Shown here in pieces: positions 7,850 to 17,473 of a DNA stretch of 18,780 nucleotides; the first letter of the stretch is position 1; the number at the start of each line of letters is the position of its first letter. The notes below the pieces were generated by a model. That model was not told the DNA's origin and made no database searches. It was given only the letters and a program-made list of their open reading frames with translations. Where the stretch lies: NCBI GenBank assembly GCA_905221605.1, contig CAJNDS010001441.1, positions 1-18,780 on the forward strand, given 5' to 3'. A program made the translations under genes and the position numbers. The DNA comes from Symbiodinium natans. Taxonomy: Eukaryota; Sar; Dinophyceae; Suessiales; Symbiodiniaceae.

Positions 7850-8152
7850 TCGGACACAATATCCGATTTCATAGAACTGAAATCCGAATTTGCAAAAACA
7901 ATACCAATATTAATTGAAATTCCTCTATATTCTCTGAAATTTCGAGGGGGTTAAATGAACCATTATCATTCTAAAGAATTGCAATCCAAAAAATTATTCA
8001 AATTACAAGATATGTAATTCAAATATTCGTGGAACCATATCAATTGTAATAATATATCGAAACTTCGAGGCTAACACCCACACACAAGGGTCAACAAAGA
8101 TTCGGGACATCAGGAGAATTATAATGAATACCCTCAAAAAGAACTCCCAGAT
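7850..8152 (+). other. AT-rich segment of L1, no gene seen
   Basis: About 300 bp of AT-rich sequence lies here, markedly different in composition from the rest of the block. No coding frame, RNA or clear repeat was recognised. A T/G difference at 7953 (TTAAATG here, TGAAATG in copy 2 at 15412) changes a stop codon in one spurious frame. Confidence 0.5.
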
Positions 8153-8510
8153 CTTCAAGATTTTAATTCTGGAGGTTTTGATCAATTATTCAGAAGTCCC
8201 CAGATCTTCCAAATTTGAATTCTAAAGATTTTTGGAGGACTTATTCAGATATCCAGTATTTATCAAATCCTTCAAAATTTGAATTCCGAAAATTCCAGAG
8301 GTTTTGAATCGATATCCAAAGATCCCCAGGCCTTCTAAATTTGACTCCTGGAGGACTGCAGGAGATTTTGATCAATTATCCAGAAATCCCCAGATCTTCC
8401 AAATTTGAAATCTAGAGTTTTGGGATCCATATCCAAAGATTCCCAGGCTTTCAAAATTTTAATTCTTGAGGTTTTGGGCCGATACAGACCTTCAAAATTT
8501 GAATTCTGGC
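8153..8510 (+). repeat. Degenerate ~60-bp AT-rich tandem repeat (7 units) in L1
   Basis: The motif CTTCMAAATTTGAATTCTGG recurs in degenerate form, starting at 8153, 8206, 8270, 8332, 8396, 8448 and 8490 (spacing 53, 64, 62, 64, 52 and 42). It is linked by GGTTTTGATCAATTATCC or GGATCCATATCC and CCCCAGATC. Units are diverged from each other, yet each is almost identical to its partner in L2. The array is therefore older than the duplication of the large block. Confidence 0.75.
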
Positions 8511-8688
8511 GCAAGCCCCCCCACCCCAGCCCCCCATCCCCCCCAGCCCCCCCAAGCCCAACCAACAAAAATGTAAAACATTGAAAGGCAAAAAACAAAA
8601 CCCGGCAAAACCCCCCAAAACCCCCCAAAACCCGACAAAACCCCCCAAAACCCGACAAAACCCCCCAAAACTCCGGACACAAACCCTA
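8511..8688 (+). repeat. C-rich tail of L1 with AAAACCCCCC tract
   Basis: A short degenerate C-rich stretch (8516-8562, CCCCCAGCC-like) is followed by an A-rich link and then AAAACCCGGC and AAAACCCCCC or AAAACCCGAC decamers (about 8600-8671). It ends CTCCGGACACAAACCC before the right motif. The part from about 8590 onward is the same tail used by all small blocks, which links large and small blocks as one family. Confidence 0.8.
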
Positions 8689-8700
8689 TACAATTTCTAT
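8689..8700 (+). repeat. Right inverted motif of block L1
   Basis: TACAATTTCTAT is the exact reverse complement of the left motif at 2806-2817 and abuts AAACCCTAAA. The same right motif is found at 306, 1716, 2363, 9185, 10013, 16148 and 17124. It is absent only from block S1. Confidence 0.85.
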
Positions 8701-8735
8701 AAACCCTAAACCCTAAACCCTAAACCCTAAACCCT
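8701..8735 (+). repeat. Interstitial telomeric tract e
   Basis: About five CCCTAAA heptamers lie between the end of L1 and block S4. The equivalent site after L2 carries a much longer tract (16160-16495) and no S4-like block. Confidence 0.93.
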
Positions 8736-9196
8736 CAAGGCCAGGATAAATAGAAATTGTAGGTGTTTCATTACGAGCAGCCCTTAGTGCAAAAATATTC
8801 GCCAAACCCTTCAGCCAGCCCCCCCCTCAGCCCACTCGCCAGCCCCAACGCCCCACCCCCACCCCCTCCCCTCCAGCCCCTCCAGCCCTCCAGCCCCCCC
8901 AGCCCCTCCAGCCCTCCAGCCCCTCCAGCCCTCCAGCCCCTCCAGCCCCTCCAGCCCCTCCAGCCCCCCCAGCCCCTCCAGCCCCTCCAGCCCCTCCAGC
9001 CCCTCCAACCCCTCCAGCCCCTGCAGCCCCTCCAGCCCCTGCAGCCCCTGCAGCCCCTCCAGCCCCTCAGCCCCTCCAGCCCCTCCAAACCATTGGAGTA
9101 AAAGCAAAAAACAAAACCCGGCAAAACCCCCCAAAACCCCCCAAAACCCCCCAAAACCCCCCAAAACTCCGGACACAAACCCTATACAATTTCTAT
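8736..9196 (+). repeat. Small telomere-embedded block S4 (divergent type)
   Basis: The left motif is at 8750-8761 and the right motif at 9185-9196, 447 bp apart end to end, the shortest block. Its leader is intermediate: GGCCAGGATAA as a mixture of the small and large forms, then AGGTG, and CAGCCCTTAGTGC in place of the palindrome and the CAATAATCC stretch. The minisatellite (about 8865-9087) has CCTGCAGCC and CCCCCCAGCC variants not seen elsewhere. It ends with AAACCATTGGAGTAAAAGC instead of the usual CCACAACCCCAAGG link. Unit 2 has no counterpart. Confidence 0.85.
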
Positions 9197-9402
9197 AAAC
9201 CCTAAACCCTAAACCCTAAACCCTAAACCCTAAACCCTAAACCCTAAACCCTAAACCCTAAACCCTAAACCCTAAACCCTAAACCCTAAACCCTAAACCC
9301 CTAAACCCTAAACCCTAAACCCCTAAACCCTAAACCCTTAAACCCTAAACCCTAAACCCTAAACCCTAAACCCTAAACCCTAAACCCTAAACCCTAAACC
9401 CT
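9197..9402 (+). repeat. Interstitial telomeric tract f
   Basis: About 206 bp of CCCTAAA lies here with scattered CCCCTAAA forms near 9298-9325 and one CCCTTAAA near 9337. It is the junction between composite units 1 and 2. Confidence 0.95.
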
Positions 9403-10024
9403 CAAGGCCAGAATAAATAGAAATTGTAAGTGTTTCATTACGAGCAGCTCGTGCAATAATCCTTCATCCTTCACAGTGCAAAAATATTCCCCTCTCAGCC
9501 CACTTGCCCCTCCAGCCCCTCCAGCCCCTCCAGCCCCCTCCAGCCCCCTCAACCCCCAGCCCCTCCAGCCCCCAGCCCCTCCAGCCCCTCCAGCCCCTCC
9601 AGCCCCTCCAGCCCCTCCCAGCCCCTCCAGCCACTCCGGCCCCTCCGGCCCTTCCAGCCCCTCCAGCCCCTCCAGCCCCTCCAGCCCCTCCACCTCCACC
9701 TCCAGCCCTCCAGCCCCTCCAGCCCTCCACAGCCTCCAGCCCCCCTCCAGCCCCTCCAGCCCCTCCAGCCCCTCCAGCCCCTCCAGCCCCTCCAGCGGCT
9801 CCAGCCCCTCCAGCCCCTCCAGCCCCTCCAGCCAATCCAGCCAATCCAGCTCCAGCCCCTCCAGCCCCTACAGCCCCGCCAGCCCCTCCAGCCCCTCCCC
9901 CAGCCCCAGCCCCACAACCCCAAGGACAAAAGCAAAAAACAAAACCCGGCAAAACCCCCCAAAACCCCCCAAAACCCCCCAAAACCCCCCAAAACCCCGG
10001 ACACAAACCCTATACAATTTCTAT
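9403..10024 (+). repeat. Small telomere-embedded block S5
   Basis: The left motif is at 9417-9428 and the right motif at 10013-10024, 608 bp end to end. The minisatellite (about 9507-9912) follows the same order of variants as S3 and S6, with one or two 9-bp units fewer near its left end than S6. The AAAACCCCCC tract is at about 9952-9998. It opens composite unit 2. Confidence 0.88.
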
Positions 10025-10253
10025 AAACCCTAAACCCTAAACCCTAAACCCTAAACCCTAAACCCTAAACCCTAAACCCTAAACCCTAAACCCTAAACCC
10101 TAAACCCTAACCTAAACCCTAAACCCTAAACCCTAAACCCTAAACCCTAAACCCTAAACCCTAAACCCTAAACCCTAAACCCTAAACCCTAAACCCTAAA
10201 CCCTAAACCCTAAACCCTAAACCCTAAACCCTAAACCCTAAACCCTAAACCCT
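10025..10253 (+). repeat. Interstitial telomeric tract g
   Basis: About 229 bp of CCCTAAA is interrupted by a single short CCTAA near 10109. It occupies the same place as tract d (417 bp) and tract i (338 bp), so tract length varies between composite units and the CCCCTAAA run of tract d is missing here. Confidence 0.95.
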
Positions 10254-10279
10254 CAAGACCAGGATAAATAGAAATTGTA

Positions 10280-10421
10280 TGTGATTCATTACGAATAGCT
10301 CGATTCCTGCAGGCAAAGAGGTTTAAGTAAATTGAACATATTGGCACAGTTGACCCCTGCAAACCCTTATCCTGGCTCACTAGTTACCTCAACTAGGGAG
10401 GAGAAGGCCAAGCTCCTTGAT
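10280..10421 (+). other. Unique leader of block L2
   Basis: This is nearly identical to the L1 leader, with differences such as GTGATTCATT for GTGTTTCATT and CCTGGCTCAC for CCTGTCTCAC. No gene or RNA was recognised. Confidence 0.6.
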
Positions 10422-13240
10422 TGCATTCACACAAGCCCCGATCCCTGACCCAAATTCAGGAGGCTAACGCAAGGCTCGTATTCACACAGGCTTTGATCAC
10501 ATCCCGACCTGGAATGCAAGGCTCCCGACCCAGTTGTGGGGGGGGGGGAACGCAAAGGCTCCTTCAGTTACATAAGCCCTGCTCACACACCGACCCAATT
10601 AGGGAGGTGAATACAAAGGCTCCTTGGCAGCATTCACACAGGCTCTGATCACACCCCGACCCAATTAGGGAGGGGAACGCAAAGGCTCCATGGCTGCATT
10701 TACACAGGCCCTCATCACATCCCGACCCAATTAGGGAGGGGAATGCAAGGCTCCTTGGCTGCATTTACACAGGCCCTGATCACATCCCGACCCCATTAGG
10801 GAGGTGAATACAAAGGCTCCTGGGCTGCATTTACACAGACCCTGATCACATCCTGACCCAATTCGGGAGGTGAACACTGCATTTACACAGGCCCTGATCA
10901 CATCCTGACCCAAAGTAGGGAGAGAAACAAAGGCTCCTTGGCTGCATTTACACAGGCCCTGATCACATCCCGACCCAATTAGGGAGGTGACTACAAAGGC
11001 TCCTTGGCAGCATTCACACAGGCCCTGATCACATCCCGACCCAATTAGGGAGGGGAATGCAAGGCTCCTTGGCTGCATTGACACAGGCCCTGATCACATC
11101 CCGACCCAATTAGGGAGAATCACAAGGCTCCTTGGCTGCATTTGCACAGGTCTTGATCACATCCCGACCCAATTAGGGAGGTGACTACAAAGGCTCCTTG
11201 GCAGCATTCACAGAGGCCCTGATCACATCCCGACCCAATTAGGGAGGGGAATGCAAGGCTCCTTCGCTGCATTGACACAGGCCCTGATCACATCCCGACC
11301 CAATTAGGGAGAATCACAAGGCTCCTTGGCTGCATTTACACAGGTCTTGATCACATCCCGACACAATTAGGGAGGTGAATACAAAGGCTCCTTGGCTGCA
11401 TTTACACAGGCCCTGGTCACATCCCGACTCAATTAGGGAGGGGAATGCAAGGCTCCTTGGCTGCGTTTAGACAGGCCCTGATCACATCCCGACCCAATTA
11501 GGGAGATGAACACAAGCCTCCTTGGCAGCATTTCCACAGGCCCTGATCACACCCCGACCCAATTAGGGAGAATCACAAGGCTCCTTGGCTGCATTTACAC
11601 AGGTCTTGATCACATCCCGACCCAATTAGGGAGGGGAATACAAAGGCTCCTTGGCTGCAGTTACACAGGCCCTGATCACATCCCGACCCAATTCGGGAGG
11701 GGAATGCAAAGCTCCTTGGCTGCATTTACACAGGCTGACCCAATTAGGGAGAGAAACACAAGGCTCCTTGGCTGCATTTACACAGCCCTTGATCACATCC
11801 CGACCCAATTAGGGAGGTAAATACAAAGGCTCCTTGGCAGCATTCACACAGGCCCTGATCACATCCCGACCCAATTAGGGAGGGGAATGCAAGGCTCCTT
11901 GGCTGCATTTACACAGGCCCTGATCACATCCCGACCCAATTAGGGAGGGGAATGCCAAGGCTCCTTGGCTGCATTCAAACAGGCCCTGGTCACATTCCGA
12001 CCCAATTAGGGAGGGGAATGCAAGGCTCCTTGGCTGCATTTACACAAACCCTGATCACATCCTGACCCATTTAGGGAGGGCAATGCAAGGCTCCCTGGCT
12101 GCATTTACACAGGCCCTGGGAGGGGAATGCAAGGCTCCTTGGCTGCATTTACACAGGCCCTGATCACATCCCGACCCAATTAGGTAGAATCACAAGGCTC
12201 CTTGGCTGCATTTACACAGGTCTTGATCACATCCCGACCCAATTAGGGAGGTGAATACAAAGGCTCCTTGGCTGCAGTTACACAGGCCCTGATCACATCC
12301 CGACCCAATACGGGAGGGGAACGCAAGGCTCCTTGGCTGCATTTACACAGGCCCTGATCACATCCTGATCCAATTAGGGAGAGAAACACAAGGCTCCTTG
12401 GCTGCATTTACACAGCCCTTGATCACATCCCGCCCCAATTAGGAAGGTAAATACAAAGGCTCCTTGGCTGCATTTACACAGCCCTTGATCACATCCCGAC
12501 CCAATTAGGGAAGGGAATGCAATGCTTCTTGGCTGCATTCACACAGGCCCTGATCACATCCGGACCCAATTCGGGAAGGGAATGCAAGGCTACTTGGCTG
12601 CAGTCACACCACATCCGGACCTTGGCTGCATTTACACAGCCCTTGATCAATTAGGGAGGTAAATACAAAGGCTCCTTGGCAGCATTCACACAGGCCCTGA
12701 TCACATCCCGACCCAATTAGGGAGGGGAATGCAAGGCTCCTTGGCTGCATTTACACAGGCCCTGATCACATCCCGACCCAATTAGGGAGGGGAATGCCAA
12801 GGCTCCTTGGCTGCATTCAAACAGGCCCTGGTCACATCCCGACCCAATTAGGGAGGGGAATGCAAGGCTCCTTGGCTGCATTTACACAAACCCTGATCAC
12901 ATCCTGACCCATTTAGGGAGGGCAATGCAAGGCTCCCTGGCTGCATTTACACAGGCCCTGGGAGGGGAATGCAAGGCTCCTTGGCTGCATTTACACAGGC
13001 CCTGATCACATCCCGACCCAATTAGGGAGAATCACAAGGCTCCTTGGCTGCATTTCGCACAGGTCTTGATCACATCCCGACCCAATTAGGGAGGTGAATA
13101 CAAAGGCTCCTTGGCTGCAGTTACACAGGCCCTGATCACATCCCGACCCAATTCGGGAGGGGAACGCAAGGCTCCTTGGCTGCATTTACACAGGCCCTGA
13201 TCACATCCTGACCCAATTAGGGAGAGAAACACAAGGCTCC
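10422..13240 (+). repeat. 65-bp tandem repeat array, L2 main array (~40 units)
   Basis: The unit, spacer types, trimer order, shortened units and internal 842-bp duplication are the same as in L1. The duplicated parts meet at about 11800-12380 and 12645-13225. A unit with GCATTCAAACAGG occurs at both duplicated positions (11971 and 12813), where L1 has GCATGCAAACAGG at both (4512 and 5352). The homopolymer at 10538-10548 has 11 Gs. Minus-strand Cys-rich open frames here are by-products of the repeat. Confidence 0.92.
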
Positions 13241-13886
13241 AGGAAGATGGCACTGTCCTGGTGGAAGGAGTGCAGGGCAAGACCGCTTCCCCAGCTCGTC
13301 TAGACTGCTTGCACAAAGCCTTGCAAGAGCTGAAAGCGCAGCACCGCCTCTACCAGGCAAACCCAGCAGTGGAGGGAGCCTTAACAAGAATGGAAATCAT
13401 CCTCGCTGGAAAAGTGCAGCCGTGTACAAGCGCAGCGGCAACGACAGACCGCGAAACCTCCCAAGGGCGCCAAACGGGGGAGCCCGGTGGCTCACACTCC
13501 TCGGCCTTGGGGGGCGAAGCGCAGCACTCGGAAAACGCAGCGGCCTCTGTCGAAACAATGGAAGAGAAGGAAGACAGGCTAGAGATGACGTACCTGATCC
13601 CAAAGAGCTGAAAGCCCCCAGAGCGGACACTGTGGAGCTGCAGAAAATCCGAAGCACTTCGGAGCTCACGGACGACATGGACGTGAAGTTCTTCCCACAC
13701 CTGTTTTCCACGGGCACAGGCGGATGGCAGAATGGATATGGAAGCTTCTCCCAATACGCTCGCAAGCTCTCGGGCAACATCAACGTGAGGATCGGCAACC
13801 AGCAGGCTCCAGGCGGGAAGACCAAGTACCAAGAGGGCAAAGGTCAGGTGTTTACAGCCCTGAGGGACATCCCAAAAAGCACCTGA
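13241..13886 (+). pseudogene. Helitron-like protein fragment, frameshifted (copy 2)
   Basis: This is the same module as 5782-6427. Here the G run at 13476-13480 has five Gs, so the first frame continues further, through SVETMEEKEDRLEMTYLIPK. A missing C at about 13599-13601 (three Cs here, four in copy 1) then gives a stop at 13609-13611. The conserved MDVKFFPHLFSTGTGGW and SFSQYARKLSG part lies in another frame and runs to the TGA at 13884-13886. Each copy is thus broken once, at a different place. The same limits apply as for copy 1: no Rep HUH motif, no helicase, no ATG, and a tentative family call. Confidence 0.4.
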
Positions 13887-13929
13887 GATTGCTTATCACT
13901 GAGCATTCTTTAGAGAAGAGAGCGCAGCG

Positions 13930-14304
13930 CAAGGCTCCTTGGCTGCATTTACCGGCCCTGATCACATCCCGACCGAACTAGGCAGGGGAACACAAGGCTC
14001 TGTGCCTGCATTTACAGGCCCTGATCACATCCCGACCCAATTAGGGAGGGGAATGCAAGGCTCCTTGGCTGCATCTGCACAGGTCCTGCTCACACCCTGA
14101 AGGGAACACAAGGCTCCTTGGCTTCATACACAGGCCCTGATCACATCCCTACCCAATTAGGGAGGCCAAGGCTCCTTGGCTGCGTTCACGCAGGCCCTGA
14201 TCACATCCGACCCAGTCAGGGAGGGAATGCAAGGCTCCTTGGCTGCATTTACACAGGCCCTGATCACATCCTGACCCAGTTAGGGAAGGGAACGCAAAGG
14301 CTCC
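13930..14304 (+). repeat. 65-bp tandem repeat array, L2 second segment
   Basis: About six degenerate 65-bp units lie between the Helitron-like module and the Josephin-like exon, matching 6471-6845 with a few substitutions. The first nine bases, CAAGGCTCC (13930-13938), repeat those at 13232-13240 on the other side of the 689-bp module. Confidence 0.88.
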
Positions 14305-14314
14305 TTGGGGGCAG

Positions 14315-14715
14315 CCTTCTTCACTGAAGCGGACATGGACAACGCCGTGCAGGTTGTCCTCGAAGAAGGTGGGGTGGAACGAGGTGAAGCTGCAGAGGAC
14401 CACGCGGCGCCAGGTGGCTTCTACTCCTCGGAAGTGCTTGCGCAGGTACTGCAAACCAAAGCCATGGCTGCTTTTGGTCGTGTGAGGTGGCAAATGGACC
14501 TTCAACCCGTCGTGAGCAAGCACGATCTGGAAGCAGCTGCCGGGGCGGTGCAGAACCGGGACAACGCACACTGGGTGGCATATCGATATTTCCATGAGAA
14601 GATCTTCAGGTTGGACTCCCTGGCTCGTACCCGCAGAGCAGAGCAGATACCGGAAGCCGTCTTCTTGGCGGAGCTCGCTCGACATCCCGCGACCTACTGC
14701 ATCCGAGAGGTCTAG
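14315..14715 (+). CDS. Josephin-type deubiquitinase domain, partial exon (copy 2)
   Basis: The frame and motifs are the same as in copy 1: GGFYSSEVLAQVLQTK, DNAHWVAYRYF with the catalytic His, IFRLDSLA, FLAEL, and YCIREV before a TAG at 14713-14715. Two amino-acid differences from copy 1 are visible, Gly to Val in the acidic linker (GGC/GTC) and Ser to Ala (TCG/GCG) in the SEVL(S/A)Q segment. Both lie outside the catalytic motifs. The frame is intact over its whole length in both copies, unlike the Helitron-like module. The N-terminal Cys segment is again absent from the adjoining DNA. Confidence 0.55.
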
Positions 14716-15308
14716 CCGCGGCTGCCATCTCCTAACAATGTTGTGATGCCGCGAGGACACCTCTGGTGCTCCACGCCAACGTTTCACCCCCCCACAGACC
14801 AGCGTTCTCACGCGAGATCGCACAAGGCAAGGCAGAAACCAAGGCGCCAGCTCATGCTCATGTGATGGATGGATGTGTGGCAAGACTGGCGCCCCAGCAA
14901 ACCTGAGCAACAACTGCGCCGCTCTTCTCTGCGGGCTCAAGATTAGAGTTACCCCAAACAAAAGACATGGTTTTCTTTCAGAAACCTATCCAAAAAGCGA
15001 GACGAGGTGTCGAAACAATCAAATCAATATCACCATGACAAGACGAAAGACAAGAATTACAAGCATTGGCTGTCAAGAACCAACATGCTCAACTTCTCCT
15101 GGCCCAGAACTGCAGACATGGACAGAAGACCACCAGACCTTCAAGCATCAGGTCCGTCTCTTCCACGGAGTTCAGAAAGGTTTTAATGAATTGTTATATC
15201 AAATGTTGCCGAAGAGACACCTCCAGCAACAAATCAAATTCTTTTCCTCCCCGAGAAGGCTCAAGAGATCGTGGGACCGAAAATATTGCCCTTTCCACCC
15301 CAAATAGT
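14716..15308 (+). other. Non-repetitive segment 3' of the Josephin-like exon (L2)
   Basis: This is the counterpart of 7257-7849 with a handful of substitutions. The 144-codon frame 14873-15307 is present, with no recognisable family and little support as a gene. Confidence 0.4.
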
Positions 15309-15611
15309 CCGGACACAATATCCGATTTCATAGAACTGAAATCCGAATTTGCAAAAACAATACCAATATTAATTGAAATTCCTCTATATTCTCTGAAATT
15401 TCGAGGGGGTGAAATGAACCATTATCATTCTAAAGAATTGCAATCCAAAAAATTATTCAAATTACAAGATATGTAATTCAAATATTCGTGGAACCATATC
15501 AATTGTAATAATATATCGAAACTTCGAGGCTAACACCCACAGACAAGGGTCAACAAAGATTCGGGACATCAGGAGAATTATAATGAATACCCTCAAAAAG
15601 AACTCCCAGAT
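15309..15611 (+). other. AT-rich segment of L2, no gene seen
   Basis: This is the counterpart of 7850-8152. No coding, RNA or repeat signal was recognised beyond AT-richness. Confidence 0.5.
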
Positions 15612-15969
15612 CTTCAAGATTTTAATTCTGGAGGTTTTGATCAATTATCCAGAAGTCCCCAGATCTTCCAAATTTGAATTCTAAAGATTTTTGGAGGACT
15701 TATTCAGATATCCAGTATTTATCAAATCCTTCAAAATTTGAATTCCGAAAATTCCAGAGGTTTTGAATCGATATCCAAAGATCCCCAGGCCTTCTAAATT
15801 TGAATCCTGGAGGACTGCAGGAGATTTTGATCAATTATCCAGAAATCCCCAGATCTTCCAAATTTGAAATCTAGAGTTTTGGGATCCATATCCAAAGATT
15901 CCCAGGCTTTCAAAATTTTAATTCTTGAGGTTTTGGGCCGATACAGACCTTCAAAATTTGAATTCTGGC
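15612..15969 (+). repeat. Degenerate ~60-bp AT-rich tandem repeat (7 units) in L2
   Basis: The same seven diverged units as in 8153-8510 occur at the same spacing, built around CTTCMAAATTTGAATTC. Positional identity with L1 is much higher than identity among neighbouring units. Confidence 0.75.
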
Positions 15970-16147
15970 GCAAGCCCCCCCACCCCAGCCCCCCATCCCC
16001 CCCAGCCCCCCCAAGCCCAACCAACAAAAATGTAAAACATTGAAAGGCAAAAAACAAAACCCGGCAAAACCCCCCAAAACCCCCCAAAACCCGACAAAAC
16101 CCCCCAAAACCCGACAAAACCCCCCAAAACTCCGGACACAAACCCTA
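15970..16147 (+). repeat. C-rich tail of L2 with AAAACCCCCC tract
   Basis: This is identical in layout to 8511-8688: a degenerate CCCCCAGCC-like stretch, the A-rich link, then AAAACCCCCC and AAAACCCGAC decamers, ending CTCCGGACACAAACCC. Confidence 0.8.
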
Positions 16148-16159
16148 TACAATTTCTAT

Positions 16160-16495
16160 AAACCCTAAACCCTAAACCCTAAACCCTAAACCCTAAACCC
16201 TAAACCCTAAACCCTAAACCCTAAACCCTAAACCCTAAACCCTAAACCCTAAACCCTAAACCCTAAACCCTAAACCCTAAACCCTAAACCCTAAACCCTA
16301 AACCCTAAACCCTAAACCCTAAACCCTAAACCCTAAACCCTAAACCCTAAACCCTAAACCCTAAACCCTAAACCCTAAACCCTAAACCCTAAACCCTAAA
16401 CCCTAAACCCTAAACCCTAAACCCTAAACCCTAAACCCTAAACCCTAAACCCTAAACCCTAAACCCTAAACCCTAAACCCTAAACCCTAAACCCT
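16160..16495 (+). repeat. Interstitial telomeric tract h
   Basis: About 336 bp of essentially perfect CCCTAAA joins L2 to S6. At the matching place after L1 there are two shorter tracts (e and f) with block S4 between them. Confidence 0.96.
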
Positions 16496-17135
16496 CAAGG
16501 CCAGAATAAATAGAAATTGTAAGTGTTTCATTACGAGCAGCTCGTGCAATAATCCTTCATCCTTCACAGTGCAAAAATATTCCCCTCTCAGCCCACTTGC
16601 CCCTCCAGCCCCTCCAGCCCCTCCAGCCCCTCCAGCCCCTCCAGCCCCCTCCAGCCCCCTCAACCCCCAGCCCCTCCAGCCCCCAGCCCCTCCAGCCCCT
16701 CCAGCCCCTCCAGCCCCTCCAGCCCCTCCCAGCCCCTCCAGCCACTCCGGCCCCTCCGGCCCTTCCAGCCCCTCCAGCCCCTCCAGCCCCTCCAGCCCCT
16801 CCACCTCCACCTCCAGCCCTCCAGCCCCTCCAGCCCTCCACAGCCTCCAGCCCCCCTCCAGCCCCTCCAGCCCCTCCAGCCCCTCCAGCCCCTCCAGCCC
16901 CTCCAGCGGCTCCAGCCCCTCCAGCCCCTCCAGCCCCTCCAGCCAATCCAGCCAATCCAGCTCCAGCCCCTCCAGCCCCTACAGCCCCGCCAGCCCCTCC
17001 AGCCCCTCCCCCAGCCCCAGCCCCACAACCCCAAGGACAAAAGCAAAAAACAAAACCCGGCAAAACCCCCCAAAACCCCCCAAAACCCCCCAACACCCCC
17101 CAAAACCCCGGACACAAACCCTATACAATTTCTAT
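16496..17135 (+). repeat. Small telomere-embedded block S6
   Basis: The left motif is at 16510-16521 and the right motif at 17124-17135, 626 bp end to end. It matches S5 throughout except for two extra CCCCTCCAG units at the left of the minisatellite and an AACACC change in one AAAACCCCCC decamer near 17092. It opens composite unit 3. Confidence 0.88.
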
Positions 17136-17473
17136 AAACCCTAAACCCTAAACCCTAAACCCTAAACCCTAAACCCTAAACCCTAAACCCTAAACCCTAA
17201 ACCCTAAACCCTAAACCCTAAACCCTAAACCCTAAACCCTAAACCCTAAACCCTAAACCCTAAACCCTAAACCCTAAACCCTAAACCCTAAACCCTAAAC
17301 CCTAAACCCTAAACCCTAAACCCTAAACCCTAAACCCTAAACCCTAAACCCTAAACCCTAAACCCTAAACCCTAAACCCTAACCATAAACCCTAAACCCT
17401 AAACCCTAAACCCTAAACCCTAAACCCTAAACCCTAAACCCTAAACCCTAAACCCTAAACCCTAAACCCTAAA
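17136..17473 (+). repeat. Interstitial telomeric tract i
   Basis: About 338 bp of CCCTAAA contains one CCATAAA variant near 17383. It meets the L3 leader as CCCTAAAGACCAGG, without the CCCTCAAG link found at every other left junction. Confidence 0.95.

Larger units (their letters stand above)
2792..8700 (+). mobile_element. Large telomere-embedded block L1 (candidate element)
   Basis: This 5.9-kb block is bounded by the same inverted motifs as the small blocks, ATAGAAATTGTA at 2806-2817 and TACAATTTCTAT at 8689-8700. Telomeric repeats lie directly outside both ends. Inside, in order, are a short unique leader, a long 65-bp tandem array, a Helitron-like coding fragment, more 65-bp units, a Josephin-like exon, an AT-rich segment with a degenerate 60-bp repeat, and a C-rich tail with AAAACCCCCC shared with the small blocks. 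No complete transposase, reverse transcriptase or helicase is visible, so mobility is inferred only from the shared ends and from the presence/absence of a related block. The alternative is a subtelomeric segment amplified by recombination between telomeric tracts. Confidence 0.55.
10254..16159 (+). mobile_element. Large telomere-embedded block L2 (candidate element)
   Basis: This is the second copy of the 5.9-kb block, with the left motif ATAGAAATTGTA at 10268-10279 and the right motif TACAATTTCTAT at 16148-16159. It is co-linear with L1 at a constant offset of about 7459-7462 bp and differs by scattered substitutions and a few single-base indels. Contents and order are the same as L1. No complete mobility gene is visible, so calling it an element rests on the shared inverted ends. 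Confidence 0.55.
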
